NCBI RefSeq assembly: GCF_019703875.1 | Contig: NZ_AP024110.1 | Location: forward strand, 2,170,001 to 2,234,000 | Length of the DNA stretch: 64,000 nt | DNA from: Methyloradius palustris | Lineage (GTDB): Bacteria; Pseudomonadota; Gammaproteobacteria; Burkholderiales; Methylophilaceae | Direction of reading: 5' to 3' | In this document: in pieces, positions 1 to 8,176 of the stretch | How the letters are laid out: every line of letters begins with the position of its first letter | How positions within the stretch are numbered: the stretch's first letter is position 1 | Made by a program: the position numbers and the translations under genes | Notes under the pieces: model-generated | Database searches by the model: none | Told to the model about the DNA's origin: nothing | What the model saw: the letters and a program-made list of their open reading frames with translations, nothing else

Positions 1-75
1 TTCATAAAAAATGGAATTATACTTTCAATTTTTAATTAAATAGCAGGCTTAGGCTCTTATTCATAACTTACATGC

Positions 76-1833
76 CTATTCAGGACGTAATTTATTCAAA
101 TATTCCTCTTCGGTTACTAACTGTCTGTTTTCTCGTACTCCATCTTTTGAAATCGTCGTAACCTCCATATTTTTAAATAGAATCGTCATAAATCTGTTTT
201 CTCGACTGTTGTTTTTATCATAATGATCAAAATATTCGTGAAGTCGACTTTCAGCGAAACCCTCATCCATCATTTTTTTTGTCAGATCATCTCTTTGAAA
301 TCTTGTGTATAAGTTTCCACCGGGATACAAAGCAACTTGATGAATAGCACGTTTGATCCTTTGCGCAATTTTGATTCGTAGGTCTCTTAGCTCTTCAGCC
401 TCCAAATCTTCCAATTTATTAAGCAGCTCATTCATCGCCTGCTTTTGTAATAAATTGCCTGATTGCTCTTCTATTTGAATACTTATTTCATGTTCTAAAG
501 ATGCCTGTCTGTCTAACAATATAATTTGGGTCTTTTCGAGCTCCGCTACCCGACCAATTATTGAACTAAGCCCATCAACTTGGCCTGATTCGAGCAATCC
601 AACTAGTGCGGCCAATTTAGGCTTATTTTCAGCAATTGCAGATTGCACTTTGATTAGTTCAAGTTGGACAGTCTCCAATAATGTGGCCGCACTGCCTTTA
701 TTATTCAATATGTCAGCAAAATCTACTGATTTACAAAACTTTAGAATCTGTTGTTCGATATCTTTATAGTTCCAAATAATGTAGTAGCAGCCTCGCCCTC
801 TTCTGCCAGTACTGCATCCGACAAATTTCTCACTATGAGTTGTTCCATCCCTCTTTCTTTTTGTATGCGCTCCCATATTCATTCGCCCACCACAGTAGCC
901 ACATACAAGAAGACCAGAAAAGAGATTGCTTAGTGTTTTACCTTTACTTGCACCGCCTTTTGTCTGTCTCTCTTTCCTAAGTGAGTTAACGTACATCCAT
1001 TCTTCTTTTGTCATTACAGCAGGGAAGTAATCTTTAATTGGGTCTCCAAAAGCGGCAATAGAACCATCACGCTGAGTATTCATTTGAAACTCGCCATAAA
1101 TGGCGGTATTGGTAAAAAGCTTCTGAATATAGGATTCGTGCCAACCATCCGTTTTGTTAGAAAAGTTCTTAACTTTCTCTGAGTTTAATCGTTTGACGAT
1201 GGTGCCATTCCCTAAGCCATCTTTCGCCATTTGAAATATTAACTTTACAGTTTCAACATGTTCAGGAATCAGCTCAAATCCGATGTTGCCAGCTTTTGGC
1301 CGCATCCAATAAGGGCAACGAGCAGTTAGCCTCTTATTATCAATATTGGTACGCTTTTGATCCCACGATGCTCGAATGCGCTTACTTTTTACTGCCGACT
1401 CCTCAGTTGCCCGACTCATAATTGCAATAGATATAATTAGATTCGACCAATTATCATTGGTGGTTTCTCGGCTATATACCTGCCCATCAGAAAGAGTAAC
1501 GATGGTAATTCCAGCAGTGAGTATTCCAATAAAAACAACCAATGCATCTAATACCTGTGCACGTGATAACCGATCTAAACTTTCAACAAGTAGATAAGAG
1601 CCAACTTTTATGCGGCCAGATTCCACTAGCTTTAAAAATTCGCCAAGTGCACCCTTTGTGATATTGGATTTGTCATATGCAGATAGACCCAAATCTTTAA
1701 AACTAAATTTGGTGTCTATTGTTAACCCGTGTTGAGCAGCATAATTCTCAGACAACTCAATCTGTCGCCTTAACGAATCGCCTTTGTTTTGTTCAGCACT
1801 CGAAAATCTAATGTAGGAATACGCTATAGCCAT
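76..1833 (-). CDS. Large serine recombinase (site-specific integrase)
   Basis: This 585-residue protein is probably the integrase of the element inserted in comEC. The N-terminal resolvase domain (about residues 4-155) has the Y-x-R-x-S signature, making Ser11 the likely nucleophile, and the motif SLDRLSRA near residue 85. A recombinase domain follows (about 175-285), then a zinc ribbon with CGYCGG near residue 315 and two later cysteines, then a coiled-coil-rich C-terminal part. Size and architecture fit large serine recombinases that integrate phages, ICEs or islands without long duplicated att sites. The start follows a weak GAAAG ribosome-binding site. The gene is visibly more AT-rich than the neighbouring lol genes, as expected for acquired DNA. 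Confidence 0.93.
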   Translation of the reverse strand: MAIAYSYIRFSSAEQNKGDSLRRQIELSENYAAQHGLTIDTKFSFKDLGLSAYDKSNITKGALGEFLKLVESGRIKVGSYLLVESLDRLSRAQVLDALVVFIGILTAGITIVTLSDGQVYSRETTNDNWSNLIISIAIMSRATEESAVKSKRIRASWDQKRTNIDNKRLTARCPYWMRPKAGNIGFELIPEHVETVKLIFQMAKDGLGNGTIVKRLNSEKVKNFSNKTDGWHESYIQKLFTNTAIYGEFQMNTQRDGSIAAFGDPIKDYFPAVMTKEEWMYVNSLRKERQTKGGASKGKTLSNLFSGLLVCGYCGGRMNMGAHTKRKRDGTTHSEKFVGCSTGRRGRGCYYIIWNYKDIEQQILKFCKSVDFADILNNKGSAATLLETVQLELIKVQSAIAENKPKLAALVGLLESGQVDGLSSIIGRVAELEKTQIILLDRQASLEHEISIQIEEQSGNLLQKQAMNELLNKLEDLEAEELRDLRIKIAQRIKRAIHQVALYPGGNLYTRFQRDDLTKKMMDEGFAESRLHEYFDHYDKNNSRENRFMTILFKNMEVTTISKDGVRENRQLVTEEEYLNKLRPE

Positions 1834-1881
1834 TTTTTATCTTTCAAAATATAGCTACATGATATTACGTTTTGACACTTA
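1834..1881 (-). promoter_or_regulatory. Putative recombinase promoter abutting the attachment junction
   Basis: On the minus strand the 48 bases between the broken comEC frame and the recombinase start hold a possible -35 (TGTCAA) and -10 (TATATT) about 18 bases apart, then a purine-rich GAAAG ahead of the ATG. If real, the recombinase promoter lies against the att site, so excision would separate or rearrange it relative to comEC. The assignment rests on weak matches. Confidence 0.35.
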
Positions 1882-2691
1882 CCAAATACTCATTAAATGA
1901 TTTGTGCCAGTTTTCAGGAATATTTGCCAATCACTCTGAGAAATGCCACTTTCGTCACCGATTGCCAATGCACGCAGCACGCTTTCATAAGGCTGATTAG
2001 CCAACACACGCTGCATGCGCGCACGGATATCTTCCCGAACCGCCTCGACGATATAAGCTGGCCGCATCACAAAATTACTGAGCTTTTGATTATCGTCATC
2101 TTTACGCACGTAGCCTGTTGCGCGAATGTTGTGCTCCAGCGCCCACATTTCAAAATCGAAGCCATGTGGGTTTGCAGTGCCATGTGGTTGTTTGAGTCGC
2201 ACAGTCAACTTCCAGCGTTCGCCCGCATGAAATAAGCTGGTTGGTTTCTCGGCTGGTGCGTTGCTTCCAAACTCGGTGCTGTATTGCGCCAATGAAATAT
2301 GGGTGGGGACTTTAACGGCTTGATTGCGAGCATCGTCTTGGGTTAATACACGTTCAACATCAAACTCAAAGCGGTCACTACGCTCAAGTTGTTGCGGCAT
2401 ACTGGCGACTACGCCGATGATTTGGATATTCTTGCCCTGCCAGTCTGATGGCAATGCATCTACTAAACTATGATGCGCGTATGAAGATGCCCAAAAGAAA
2501 CCTGCAGCAAAAGCCGCTAGAAGCAAAAAAGTATTTTTAAAGAATAGGGAGTAAGGGCGTGAGGTTCTTTGAAACAGAAATGAGAGAAATAAACATGGAA
2601 CCAGCAGCAATGCCCAATAAACACTAGGCAACTCAGGCAATTGCTGTAATACCCAGACACCAAAGACAAACATCAGTGCCAGATAGGTCAT
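1879..2691 (-). pseudogene. comEC: comEC 5' fragment, interrupted by element insertion
   Basis: The 270 codons encode the N-terminal part of ComEC/Rec2, the inner-membrane channel that brings single-stranded DNA into the cytoplasm during natural transformation. Hydrophobic segments at about residues 1-70 are followed by the DUF4131-like extracytoplasmic region and the start of the competence domain (AIGDESGI, then TGTNHLMSI). Intact ComEC is about 700-800 residues and continues with S-G-L-H; here the frame runs into TGG TAA at the junction with the recombinase element. The channel helices and the C-terminal metallo-beta-lactamase domain are missing and presumably lie beyond the far end of the element, outside the window. 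It follows lolD by 22 bp. Confidence 0.9.
1881..1890. other. Attachment-site junction (comEC / element boundary)
   Basis: Reading the minus strand, comEC coding sequence is recognisable through the codons for Met-Ser-Ile (AGT ATT at 1890-1885) and is lost at the following TGG TAA. Serine recombinases exchange strands at a central dinucleotide, so the crossover probably lies within or just beside these bases. The exact core cannot be fixed without the other end of the element or an uninterrupted comEC. Confidence 0.65.
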
Positions 2692-2713
2692 AGGAAACTA
2701 AACCAAGAAAAAG

Positions 2714-3397
2714 CTAAGCAGGATTGGCAATCAGCAAGCCATCCTGGAGGCTATATTGTCTCGTCAACTTGCCCGCGAGTTCTAGGTCATGCGTCACCAC
2801 AATCAGGCTGACGCCTTGCTCACGGTTTAACTCTAGCAGTAAATCAAATACGATATGCGCAGTATGGCGATCTAAATTGCCAGTAGGCTCATCGGCCAAT
2901 ACGCATTGTGGGCTGGTCACCAAAGCACGGGCGACTGCCGCACGCTGGCGCTCACCTCCAGACAATTCGCCAGGCATGTGTTCCAGCCTGTGTTTGAGGC
3001 CGACTTTAGTGAGAATCTCGGCAGCCTTTTCAAGCGCTTGTTCGCGCGGTAATCGACGAATTAGCAGCGGCATAGCCACATTCTCGAGCGCTGTAAACTC
3101 AGGCAAGAGATGATGAAACTGATAGACAAAGCCTAGCGACTGGTTACGCAACTCACCACGTTTAGCTTCACTCAAGGTTGCTAACGGATACCCCAACACA
3201 CTGACATCACCTGCACTCGGCGCATCCAGGCCACCAAGCAAATGCAGCAAGGTACTTTTACCTGAGCCAGATGTACCGACAATCGCCACTTGTTCACCCT
3301 GATTGACTTGCAGATCTATCCCATTAAGAACGGCAACATCCAAACCTGCATAGGTTTTCTGCAAATTGTTGCAGCTAATAATGGCAGGCTTACTCAT
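2714..3397 (-). CDS. lolD: Lipoprotein-releasing system ATP-binding protein LolD
   Basis: The 227-residue ABC ATPase powers release of outer-membrane lipoproteins from the inner membrane to the carrier LolA. Visible motifs are the Walker A GTSGSGKST near residue 42, the LolD-type segment FVYQFHHLLPEF, the signature LSGGERQR, Walker B CVLADEPTGNLD and the switch His in VVTHDLEL. It overlaps the end of the permease gene by 8 bp on the same strand, so the two are translationally coupled. The full domain and the permease partner make the call secure. Confidence 0.95.
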   Translation of the reverse strand: MSKPAIISCNNLQKTYAGLDVAVLNGIDLQVNQGEQVAIVGTSGSGKSTLLHLLGGLDAPSAGDVSVLGYPLATLSEAKRGELRNQSLGFVYQFHHLLPEFTALENVAMPLLIRRLPREQALEKAAEILTKVGLKHRLEHMPGELSGGERQRAAVARALVTSPQCVLADEPTGNLDRHTAHIVFDLLLELNREQGVSLIVVTHDLELAGKLTRQYSLQDGLLIANPA

Positions 3398-4652
3398 ATC
3401 TTAAAGCCTCTGCTGGATTAATCTTAGAAGCGCGCCAGCTAGGGTACAAAGTAGCCAGCAAACTTAAAACGAACGACATTCCCGTGATGGTTAGCACGTC
3501 AGACCAGAGCAAATGCGAGGGCAATTCGCTGATGTAATACACGTCTTTTGCCAGAAACTGCACACCAAACACATGCTCGATAAACGGCACAATCACGTCA
3601 ATATTCAGCGCAATCAGCACGCCGCCGATAGTGCCAAAAAATGTGCCTATCACGCCAATCAACGCGCCTTGTACAATAAATATCTGCATGATGCTGGCTG
3701 GGCTTGCCCCTAGCGTTCGCAGGATGGCAATGTCTGCGCGCTTGTCAGTGACTGCCATCACCAACGTTGAAACAATATTGAATGCAGCGACTGCAACAAT
3801 GAGCGCCAGAATGACGAACATGACACGTTTTTCCATCTGCACGGCGCGGAAGAAATTGGCATGTTGCTCCGTCCAATCCGTGACGAAGAAATTACCTTTA
3901 TCGCTCAATTGTTGCGTGATTTGGCGCGAAACCTGCGGCGCTAAAAATAAATCATCAAGCTTGAGCCGGACGCCTGAAACATCACTATCCATGCGGTAAA
4001 GCTTAGCGGCATCGTCCATGTGGATCAGTGCCAAGCCTGAGTCATATTCATACATCCCGACCTGAAACAGGCCAACCACTTTAAATTGTTTGATACGTGG
4101 CACCAAGCCTGTTGGCGTGAACTGACCTTGCGGTGAGAGCAAGACTACTTTGTCGCCCATGAATACGCCTAGCGATTGCGCTAGCTCTACACCCAGGATA
4201 ATCCCAAATTCTCCTGACTTTAAATCACTCAATTTGCCAGCGCGCATACTGGCACCCAAATCGGCGACTTTATCTTCATCTTCAGGCAAAACACCGCGAA
4301 CTATCGCACCCTGAACGGCCTGACCATAAGACAACATGCCTTGCGCCATGATGTAGGGCGCGACTGCTTTAACGTGCGGCGCGTCTTTAACCTCAGCTGC
4401 CACATGCTGCCAATCCTGCAGCACATTATCGGGGCCAGTAATCTGCATATGAGAGGCCACGCCAAGTATGCGTGAGCGCAGTTCTTCCTGAAAACCATTC
4501 ATGACGGAGAGCACGACGATCAGCGCAGCAACGCCAAGACCGATGCCGATCATGCTGGTGAGGGAAATGAAAGAGATGAAGTGGTTACGGCCCTGGCCAC
4601 CCTTGGCGCGGGTGTAGCGTAAGCCGACAAATAATTCGTATGAAAAAGTCAT
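3390..4652 (-). CDS. lolC: Lipoprotein-releasing system permease, LolC/LolE family
   Basis: This is an integral membrane partner of LolD in the Lol lipoprotein-sorting transporter. An N-terminal transmembrane helix lies near residues 25-48, followed by a large periplasmic MacB-PCD-like domain and three C-terminal helices in the FtsX-like permease fold (about 270-410). The frame is open to 4691, but MTFSYELFVGLRY is the typical family N-terminus, so the ATG at 4652 (420 aa) is preferred. Only one permease gene is seen next to lolD, so it may act as a homodimer (LolF-like) unless a second gene lies elsewhere. Confidence 0.92.
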   Translation of the reverse strand: MTFSYELFVGLRYTRAKGGQGRNHFISFISLTSMIGIGLGVAALIVVLSVMNGFQEELRSRILGVASHMQITGPDNVLQDWQHVAAEVKDAPHVKAVAPYIMAQGMLSYGQAVQGAIVRGVLPEDEDKVADLGASMRAGKLSDLKSGEFGIILGVELAQSLGVFMGDKVVLLSPQGQFTPTGLVPRIKQFKVVGLFQVGMYEYDSGLALIHMDDAAKLYRMDSDVSGVRLKLDDLFLAPQVSRQITQQLSDKGNFFVTDWTEQHANFFRAVQMEKRVMFVILALIVAVAAFNIVSTLVMAVTDKRADIAILRTLGASPASIMQIFIVQGALIGVIGTFFGTIGGVLIALNIDVIVPFIEHVFGVQFLAKDVYYISELPSHLLWSDVLTITGMSFVLSLLATLYPSWRASKINPAEALRYE

Positions 4653-4718
4653 GCGGCATTCTATCTTGAAATTAGCGCTGCCCCAATCCATTTAAAGCCG
4701 TGCACCTAAGCTTTTAAA

Positions 4719-4746
4719 ATTGATAGGCGAAAAAGCCTAGATCAAT
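4719..4746. repeat. Hairpin between divergent lolC and ribE
   Basis: ATTGAT-AGGC and GCCT-AG-ATCAAT can pair around a GAAAAA loop, giving a 10-bp stem with a two-base bulge. It sits between the divergent starts of lolC and ribE. It has no U-run and does not resemble an FMN riboswitch; its role is unknown. Confidence 0.4.
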
Positions 4747-4782
4747 CACGTCAGATCAATAGCCGTCTGTTAAAATTACGCT

Positions 4783-5388
4783 ATGTTTACAGGAATCATT
4801 CAGGCCGTAGGCCAAATATCAACAGTCACTTCCATCGGAGAAGACATCAAGCTCAGCATTGGCACTGGCAGCCTTGACATGTCAGATGTCGCACTTGGCG
4901 ACAGTATCTGCGTTAATGGCGTATGCCTCACCGCGATAGAGTTTGATGCGCATTCGTTTAAAGCTGATGTTTCAAAAGAAACCTTGAGTTGCACCGTTGG
5001 CTTGGATACCGAGCGCGCAGTCAATCTGGAAAAAGCCTTGCGCCTTTCTGATCGACTTGGTGGTCATCTTTTGAGCGGTCATGTGGATGGCGTCGGGCAG
5101 ATCGTACGTTTTGAGCCAGTTGAAGCCTCAATGCTGCTTTCTGTGAGAGTGCCGCACTCAATCGCGCGCTATATCGCGGTAAAAGGCTCCGTGGCAATTG
5201 ATGGGGTTAGCCTGACTGTAAATAGCGTAGAAAAAGACACGTTTAGCGTGAACCTGATTCCACATACTCTGGAACATACCTCGCTAAAAAGCTTGGGTAT
5301 TGGTAGCCGCGTGAATATCGAAGTCGACCAAATCGCGCGCTATTTAGAGCGCATGGCACAATGGAATAATGAAGATGAAAGCGCTTGA
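4783..5388 (+). CDS. ribE: Riboflavin synthase, alpha subunit
   Basis: The 201-residue enzyme dismutates two 6,7-dimethyl-8-ribityllumazine molecules to riboflavin. The start MFTGIIQAVG is diagnostic, and the protein holds two lumazine-binding barrels (about residues 1-97 and 98-195), each with a VxGVSLT-like segment (CVNGVCLT, AIDGVSLT). ribBA follows 21 bp downstream in the same direction, so the two riboflavin genes probably form an operon. The lumazine synthase gene ribH, often adjacent, is not here. Confidence 0.96.
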   Translation: MFTGIIQAVGQISTVTSIGEDIKLSIGTGSLDMSDVALGDSICVNGVCLTAIEFDAHSFKADVSKETLSCTVGLDTERAVNLEKALRLSDRLGGHLLSGHVDGVGQIVRFEPVEASMLLSVRVPHSIARYIAVKGSVAIDGVSLTVNSVEKDTFSVNLIPHTLEHTSLKSLGIGSRVNIEVDQIARYLERMAQWNNEDESA

Positions 5389-5409
5389 ACTCTCAAGTGA
5401 TCAAAAGCA

Positions 5410-6495
5410 ATGATTAGTTCTACCGCAGAAATTATTGAAGACATCCGCCTAGGCCGCATGGTCATTCTGGTGGATGAAGAAGACCGTGAGAATGAGGGTG
5501 ATCTGGTACTTGCAGCCGAGTTTGCTACGCCAGAACACATTAACTTCATGGCCAGATTTGGTCGTGGCCTGATTTGCTTAACGCTGACTGAAGAACGCTG
5601 CCAGCAACTCGAATTACCGCCGATGGTACAAAAAAACGGCGCACAGCTCGGCACTGCTTTCACCATTTCAATTGAAGCCGCCACAGGCGTCACCACTGGC
5701 ATCTCAGCCGCTGACCGCGCCCGCACCATACAAGTCGCTGTCGCAAAAAACGCCAGCGCGAAGGATATTGTCAGCCCAGGCCATATTTTCCCATTATCAG
5801 CTGAAGATGGCGGCGTGCTAGTCCGCGCAGGCCATACAGAAGCGGGTTGCGACCTTGCCGCACTGGCAGGCCTTGAGCCAGCCTCCGTCATTTGCGAGAT
5901 ACTCAAAGACGATGGCAACATGGCGCGGTTGCCTGATTTAATCGAATTTGGCCGACAGCACCAGATCAAAATCGGCACCATTGCTGACTTGATTCGTTAC
6001 CGTAGCCAGCATGAATCACTGGTAGTGCGCGCTGCTGAGCGCACCATACAAACGCCTTACGGTGAAATGCGGCTGATTGCATATGCCGATAAAATCGCCA
6101 ATGAAACGCATCTGGCATTAGTCAAAGGCACCCCAAGCGCCGACAAAGAAACTTTAGTACGCGTGCATGAGCCACTCTCTGTGTTCGACTTGCTCGATAG
6201 CTCGAGCAACTCACATTCATGGAACACCTTAAAAGCCATGCAAGCCATACAAAAAGCGGATGCTGGCGTGATTGTATTGCTGCAACGCAATGAAAACAGC
6301 ATGGATTTAATCCATAGAATCCAGCAGGCAGATGAGCCTATCCGCATCAAGCAAGACCTACGCAATTACGGCATAGGCTCGCAGATATTGGTGGATCTCG
6401 GTGTAGGTAAAATGCGCTTGATGGCAACACCACGCAAGATGCCGAGCATGGTGGGTTTTGGACTAGAAATCACAGGCTACCTAGAAGCAGAATAA
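5410..6495 (+). CDS. ribBA: RibBA: DHBP synthase fused to a degenerate GTP cyclohydrolase II domain
   Basis: The N-terminal half (about residues 1-200) is 3,4-dihydroxy-2-butanone-4-phosphate synthase, with the acidic metal/substrate loop DEEDRENEGD at 22-31 and HTEAGCDLA at 142-150. The C-terminal half aligns in length with GTP cyclohydrolase II (RibA), but the zinc-binding motif with three cysteines (C-x-S-E...G-D...C-D-C type) is absent; the equivalent stretch reads HEPLSVFDLLDSSSNSH. The second domain is therefore probably not catalytic, as known for a class of proteobacterial RibBA proteins, and a separate active RibA is expected elsewhere. It follows ribE closely. Confidence 0.92.
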   Translation: MISSTAEIIEDIRLGRMVILVDEEDRENEGDLVLAAEFATPEHINFMARFGRGLICLTLTEERCQQLELPPMVQKNGAQLGTAFTISIEAATGVTTGISAADRARTIQVAVAKNASAKDIVSPGHIFPLSAEDGGVLVRAGHTEAGCDLAALAGLEPASVICEILKDDGNMARLPDLIEFGRQHQIKIGTIADLIRYRSQHESLVVRAAERTIQTPYGEMRLIAYADKIANETHLALVKGTPSADKETLVRVHEPLSVFDLLDSSSNSHSWNTLKAMQAIQKADAGVIVLLQRNENSMDLIHRIQQADEPIRIKQDLRNYGIGSQILVDLGVGKMRLMATPRKMPSMVGFGLEITGYLEAE

Positions 6496-6558
6496 GCACT
6501 AAAACATGGGCCAGATTTCCTTGGCTATCATGATGATTGTTATGAGATAATAAGCACT

Positions 6559-7119
6559 GTGGAAAATGTAAATCTTACTGGTCACTTCCTAATCGCAATG
6601 CCCGCATTGGAAGACCCGCATTTCGCAAAATCTGTCACTTATATCTGCGAGCATAATCCAGATGGCGCCATGGGCATTGTCATCAACCGCCCTACCGACA
6701 TGACGCTCAATGCCTTGTTCGAGCAAATCAATATTAAATTAGAAGATAACCCAATTGCTGCAAAGGCTGTTCACTATGGCGGCCCTGTGCAATCAGACCG
6801 CGGTTTTGTGCTGCATCAGCCTGCAGGTAACTGGCAATCATCGATCACCATCCAGGGTGATACTGCCCTGACCACATCCAAAGACATTCTTGAAGCGGTT
6901 GCCAATGGCACAGGCCCTGAAAAAATCCTCATCACGCTCGGCTATGCGGGTTGGGGGGCAGGTCAGATTGAGCAAGAGATGGCAAAGAACGCCTGGCTGT
7001 CAGTTGAGGCGAAAGACTCCGTGATTTTTGATACAGCAAGCGCAGAAAAACTCAATGCAGCCATGGCTTTGTTGGGCCTTGATTTCGCTAAGCTATCGGA
7101 AGATGTTGGACATGCTTAA
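6559..7119 (+). CDS. yqgE: UPF0301 family protein YqgE/AlgH
   Basis: The 186-residue protein belongs to the YqgE/AlgH family, whose biochemical role is unsettled. Typical motifs are HFLIAMPAL near the N-terminus, GAMGIVINRP near residue 37, and YGGPVQSDRGFVLH near residue 76. The start is a GTG; there is no better in-frame ATG before the conserved N-terminus. It stands directly upstream of ruvX and the pyr genes, the same order as in Pseudomonas, which suggests an old co-transcribed block. Confidence 0.93.
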   Translation: MENVNLTGHFLIAMPALEDPHFAKSVTYICEHNPDGAMGIVINRPTDMTLNALFEQINIKLEDNPIAAKAVHYGGPVQSDRGFVLHQPAGNWQSSITIQGDTALTTSKDILEAVANGTGPEKILITLGYAGWGAGQIEQEMAKNAWLSVEAKDSVIFDTASAEKLNAAMALLGLDFAKLSEDVGHA

Positions 7120-7157
7120 AGCTAGCGCAACTCCACAGACCTGGGAAAACTAAGCGC

Positions 7158-7676
7158 ATGCAAACTAGCATCAAAGCCATCAATAATGAACCTGCCATAC
7201 AAGCCCAGTTAAATGGGCAAGGCACTGTGTTGGCATTCGATTTTGGCGAAAAACGCATAGGCGTAGCACTTGGCGAACACATGCTGGGGATTGCCCACCC
7301 ACTGACCACCATTAATACTGAATCCAACGATGATCGATTCAAGCAGATTGCCGAATTGGTCTCAGAATGGAAACCTGCTTTACTGGTAGTTGGCCTGCCG
7401 CTATCGCTTGATGGTGAAGAACACGCAGTCACCCTGCTTTGCAAAAAATTTGCGCGCCGACTAGATGGCCGTTTCAGTCTGCCCGTTGTGATGATTGATG
7501 AGCGTTTAAGCTCCATAGAGGCTGAAAGCACGTTAAAAGAAATAGGCATTACCGGGCGTAAACAAAAAACTATGATTGACCAAGTTGCAGCACAACATAT
7601 TCTGCAATCTTATTTTGACCATATGGCACAAGAAAACCAGATGAGCGCAAACCTGCAAAAAGGCCAGCATCAATGA
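7158..7676 (+). CDS. ruvX: RuvX/YqgF family RNase H-fold nuclease
   Basis: RuvX (YqgF) is described as a Holliday-junction resolvase and also in 16S rRNA 5' maturation. The catalytic acidic residues are in place: Asp28 in AFDFGEKRIGVA, Glu115 in DERLSS and Asp141 in MIDQVAAQHIL. The 172-residue length includes a short extension of about 20 residues before the first strand, slightly longer than usual. Its stop overlaps the start of pyrR by 4 bp, so the two are coupled. Confidence 0.93.
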   Translation: MQTSIKAINNEPAIQAQLNGQGTVLAFDFGEKRIGVALGEHMLGIAHPLTTINTESNDDRFKQIAELVSEWKPALLVVGLPLSLDGEEHAVTLLCKKFARRLDGRFSLPVVMIDERLSSIEAESTLKEIGITGRKQKTMIDQVAAQHILQSYFDHMAQENQMSANLQKGQHQ

Positions 7677-8176
7677 CCATCACGCTTCCAGATGCTGAGT
7701 TACTGTTTAAGCAGCTAGTAGAAAAAATTAAGCCTCTAATCACCGCAGATACCGCATTAGTGGGTATTCACAGCGGCGGCGTGTGGCTATTAGAGCGGCT
7801 TCTGGCTGAACTGGGAAATGACGTCAAGCATGGCACCCTAGATGTGTCGTTCTATCGTGATGACTTCAACCAGCGAGGCTTGCATGCTGAACCCAAGCCA
7901 TCCAATATCCCATTTGAGGTTGAAGGCAGCCACATCATCTTGATCGACGATGTGTTTTACACTGGCCGCACCATCCGTGCTGCCATGAACGAGCTGTTTG
8001 ATTATGGTCGCCCTGCCAGCATCAGCTTGGCTGTGCTAGCCAACCGTGGCGGGCGTGAATTACCAATAATGCCGCAAATCAGCACCTTTGATATTGACTT
8101 GGTAGCAAACAAAAATCTGCAACTACTGCGCCATGATGATGGCCGTTTTTACCTGCAACTGGAAGAAAGCGATTAA
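7673..8176 (+). CDS. pyrR: PyrR-type phosphoribosyltransferase / pyrimidine regulator
   Basis: The 167-residue protein has the PRPP-binding loop ILIDDVFYTGRT at 89-100 and the type I PRTase fold typical of PyrR. PyrR proteins have uracil phosphoribosyltransferase activity, and in Firmicutes they control pyr mRNA attenuation; the regulatory role in Proteobacteria is less clear. It overlaps ruvX by 4 bp and pyrB by 1 bp. No PyrR-binding anti-antiterminator was recognised in the sequence just upstream. Confidence 0.93.
   Translation: MTITLPDAELLFKQLVEKIKPLITADTALVGIHSGGVWLLERLLAELGNDVKHGTLDVSFYRDDFNQRGLHAEPKPSNIPFEVEGSHIILIDDVFYTGRTIRAAMNELFDYGRPASISLAVLANRGGRELPIMPQISTFDIDLVANKNLQLLRHDDGRFYLQLEESD

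Larger units (their letters stand above)
1..1885. mobile_element. Right end of an integrated element inserted in comEC (partial)
   Basis: Only the last 1.9 kb of the element is in the window; it continues past position 1. The visible cargo is one large serine recombinase gene whose 5' end faces the junction with comEC, the usual arrangement for serine-integrase phages and integrative elements. The right boundary is placed at about 1882-1887 because the ComEC reading frame keeps its conserved sequence up to TGTNHLMSI and then diverges to Trp-stop. The first 75 bases are non-coding AT-rich sequence downstream of the recombinase. Whether this is a prophage, an ICE or a smaller genomic island cannot be told from this end. 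Confidence 0.8.

Noticed and set aside
4692..4782. FMN riboswitch upstream of ribE
   Set aside because: The 91-bp gap is too short, and the conserved RFN core elements are not visible; only a simple hairpin is present.
5340..5981. 213-codon minus-strand ORF inside ribE/ribBA
   Set aside because: It lies opposite well-supported riboflavin genes and has no domain or conserved start; it is a shadow of their codon bias.
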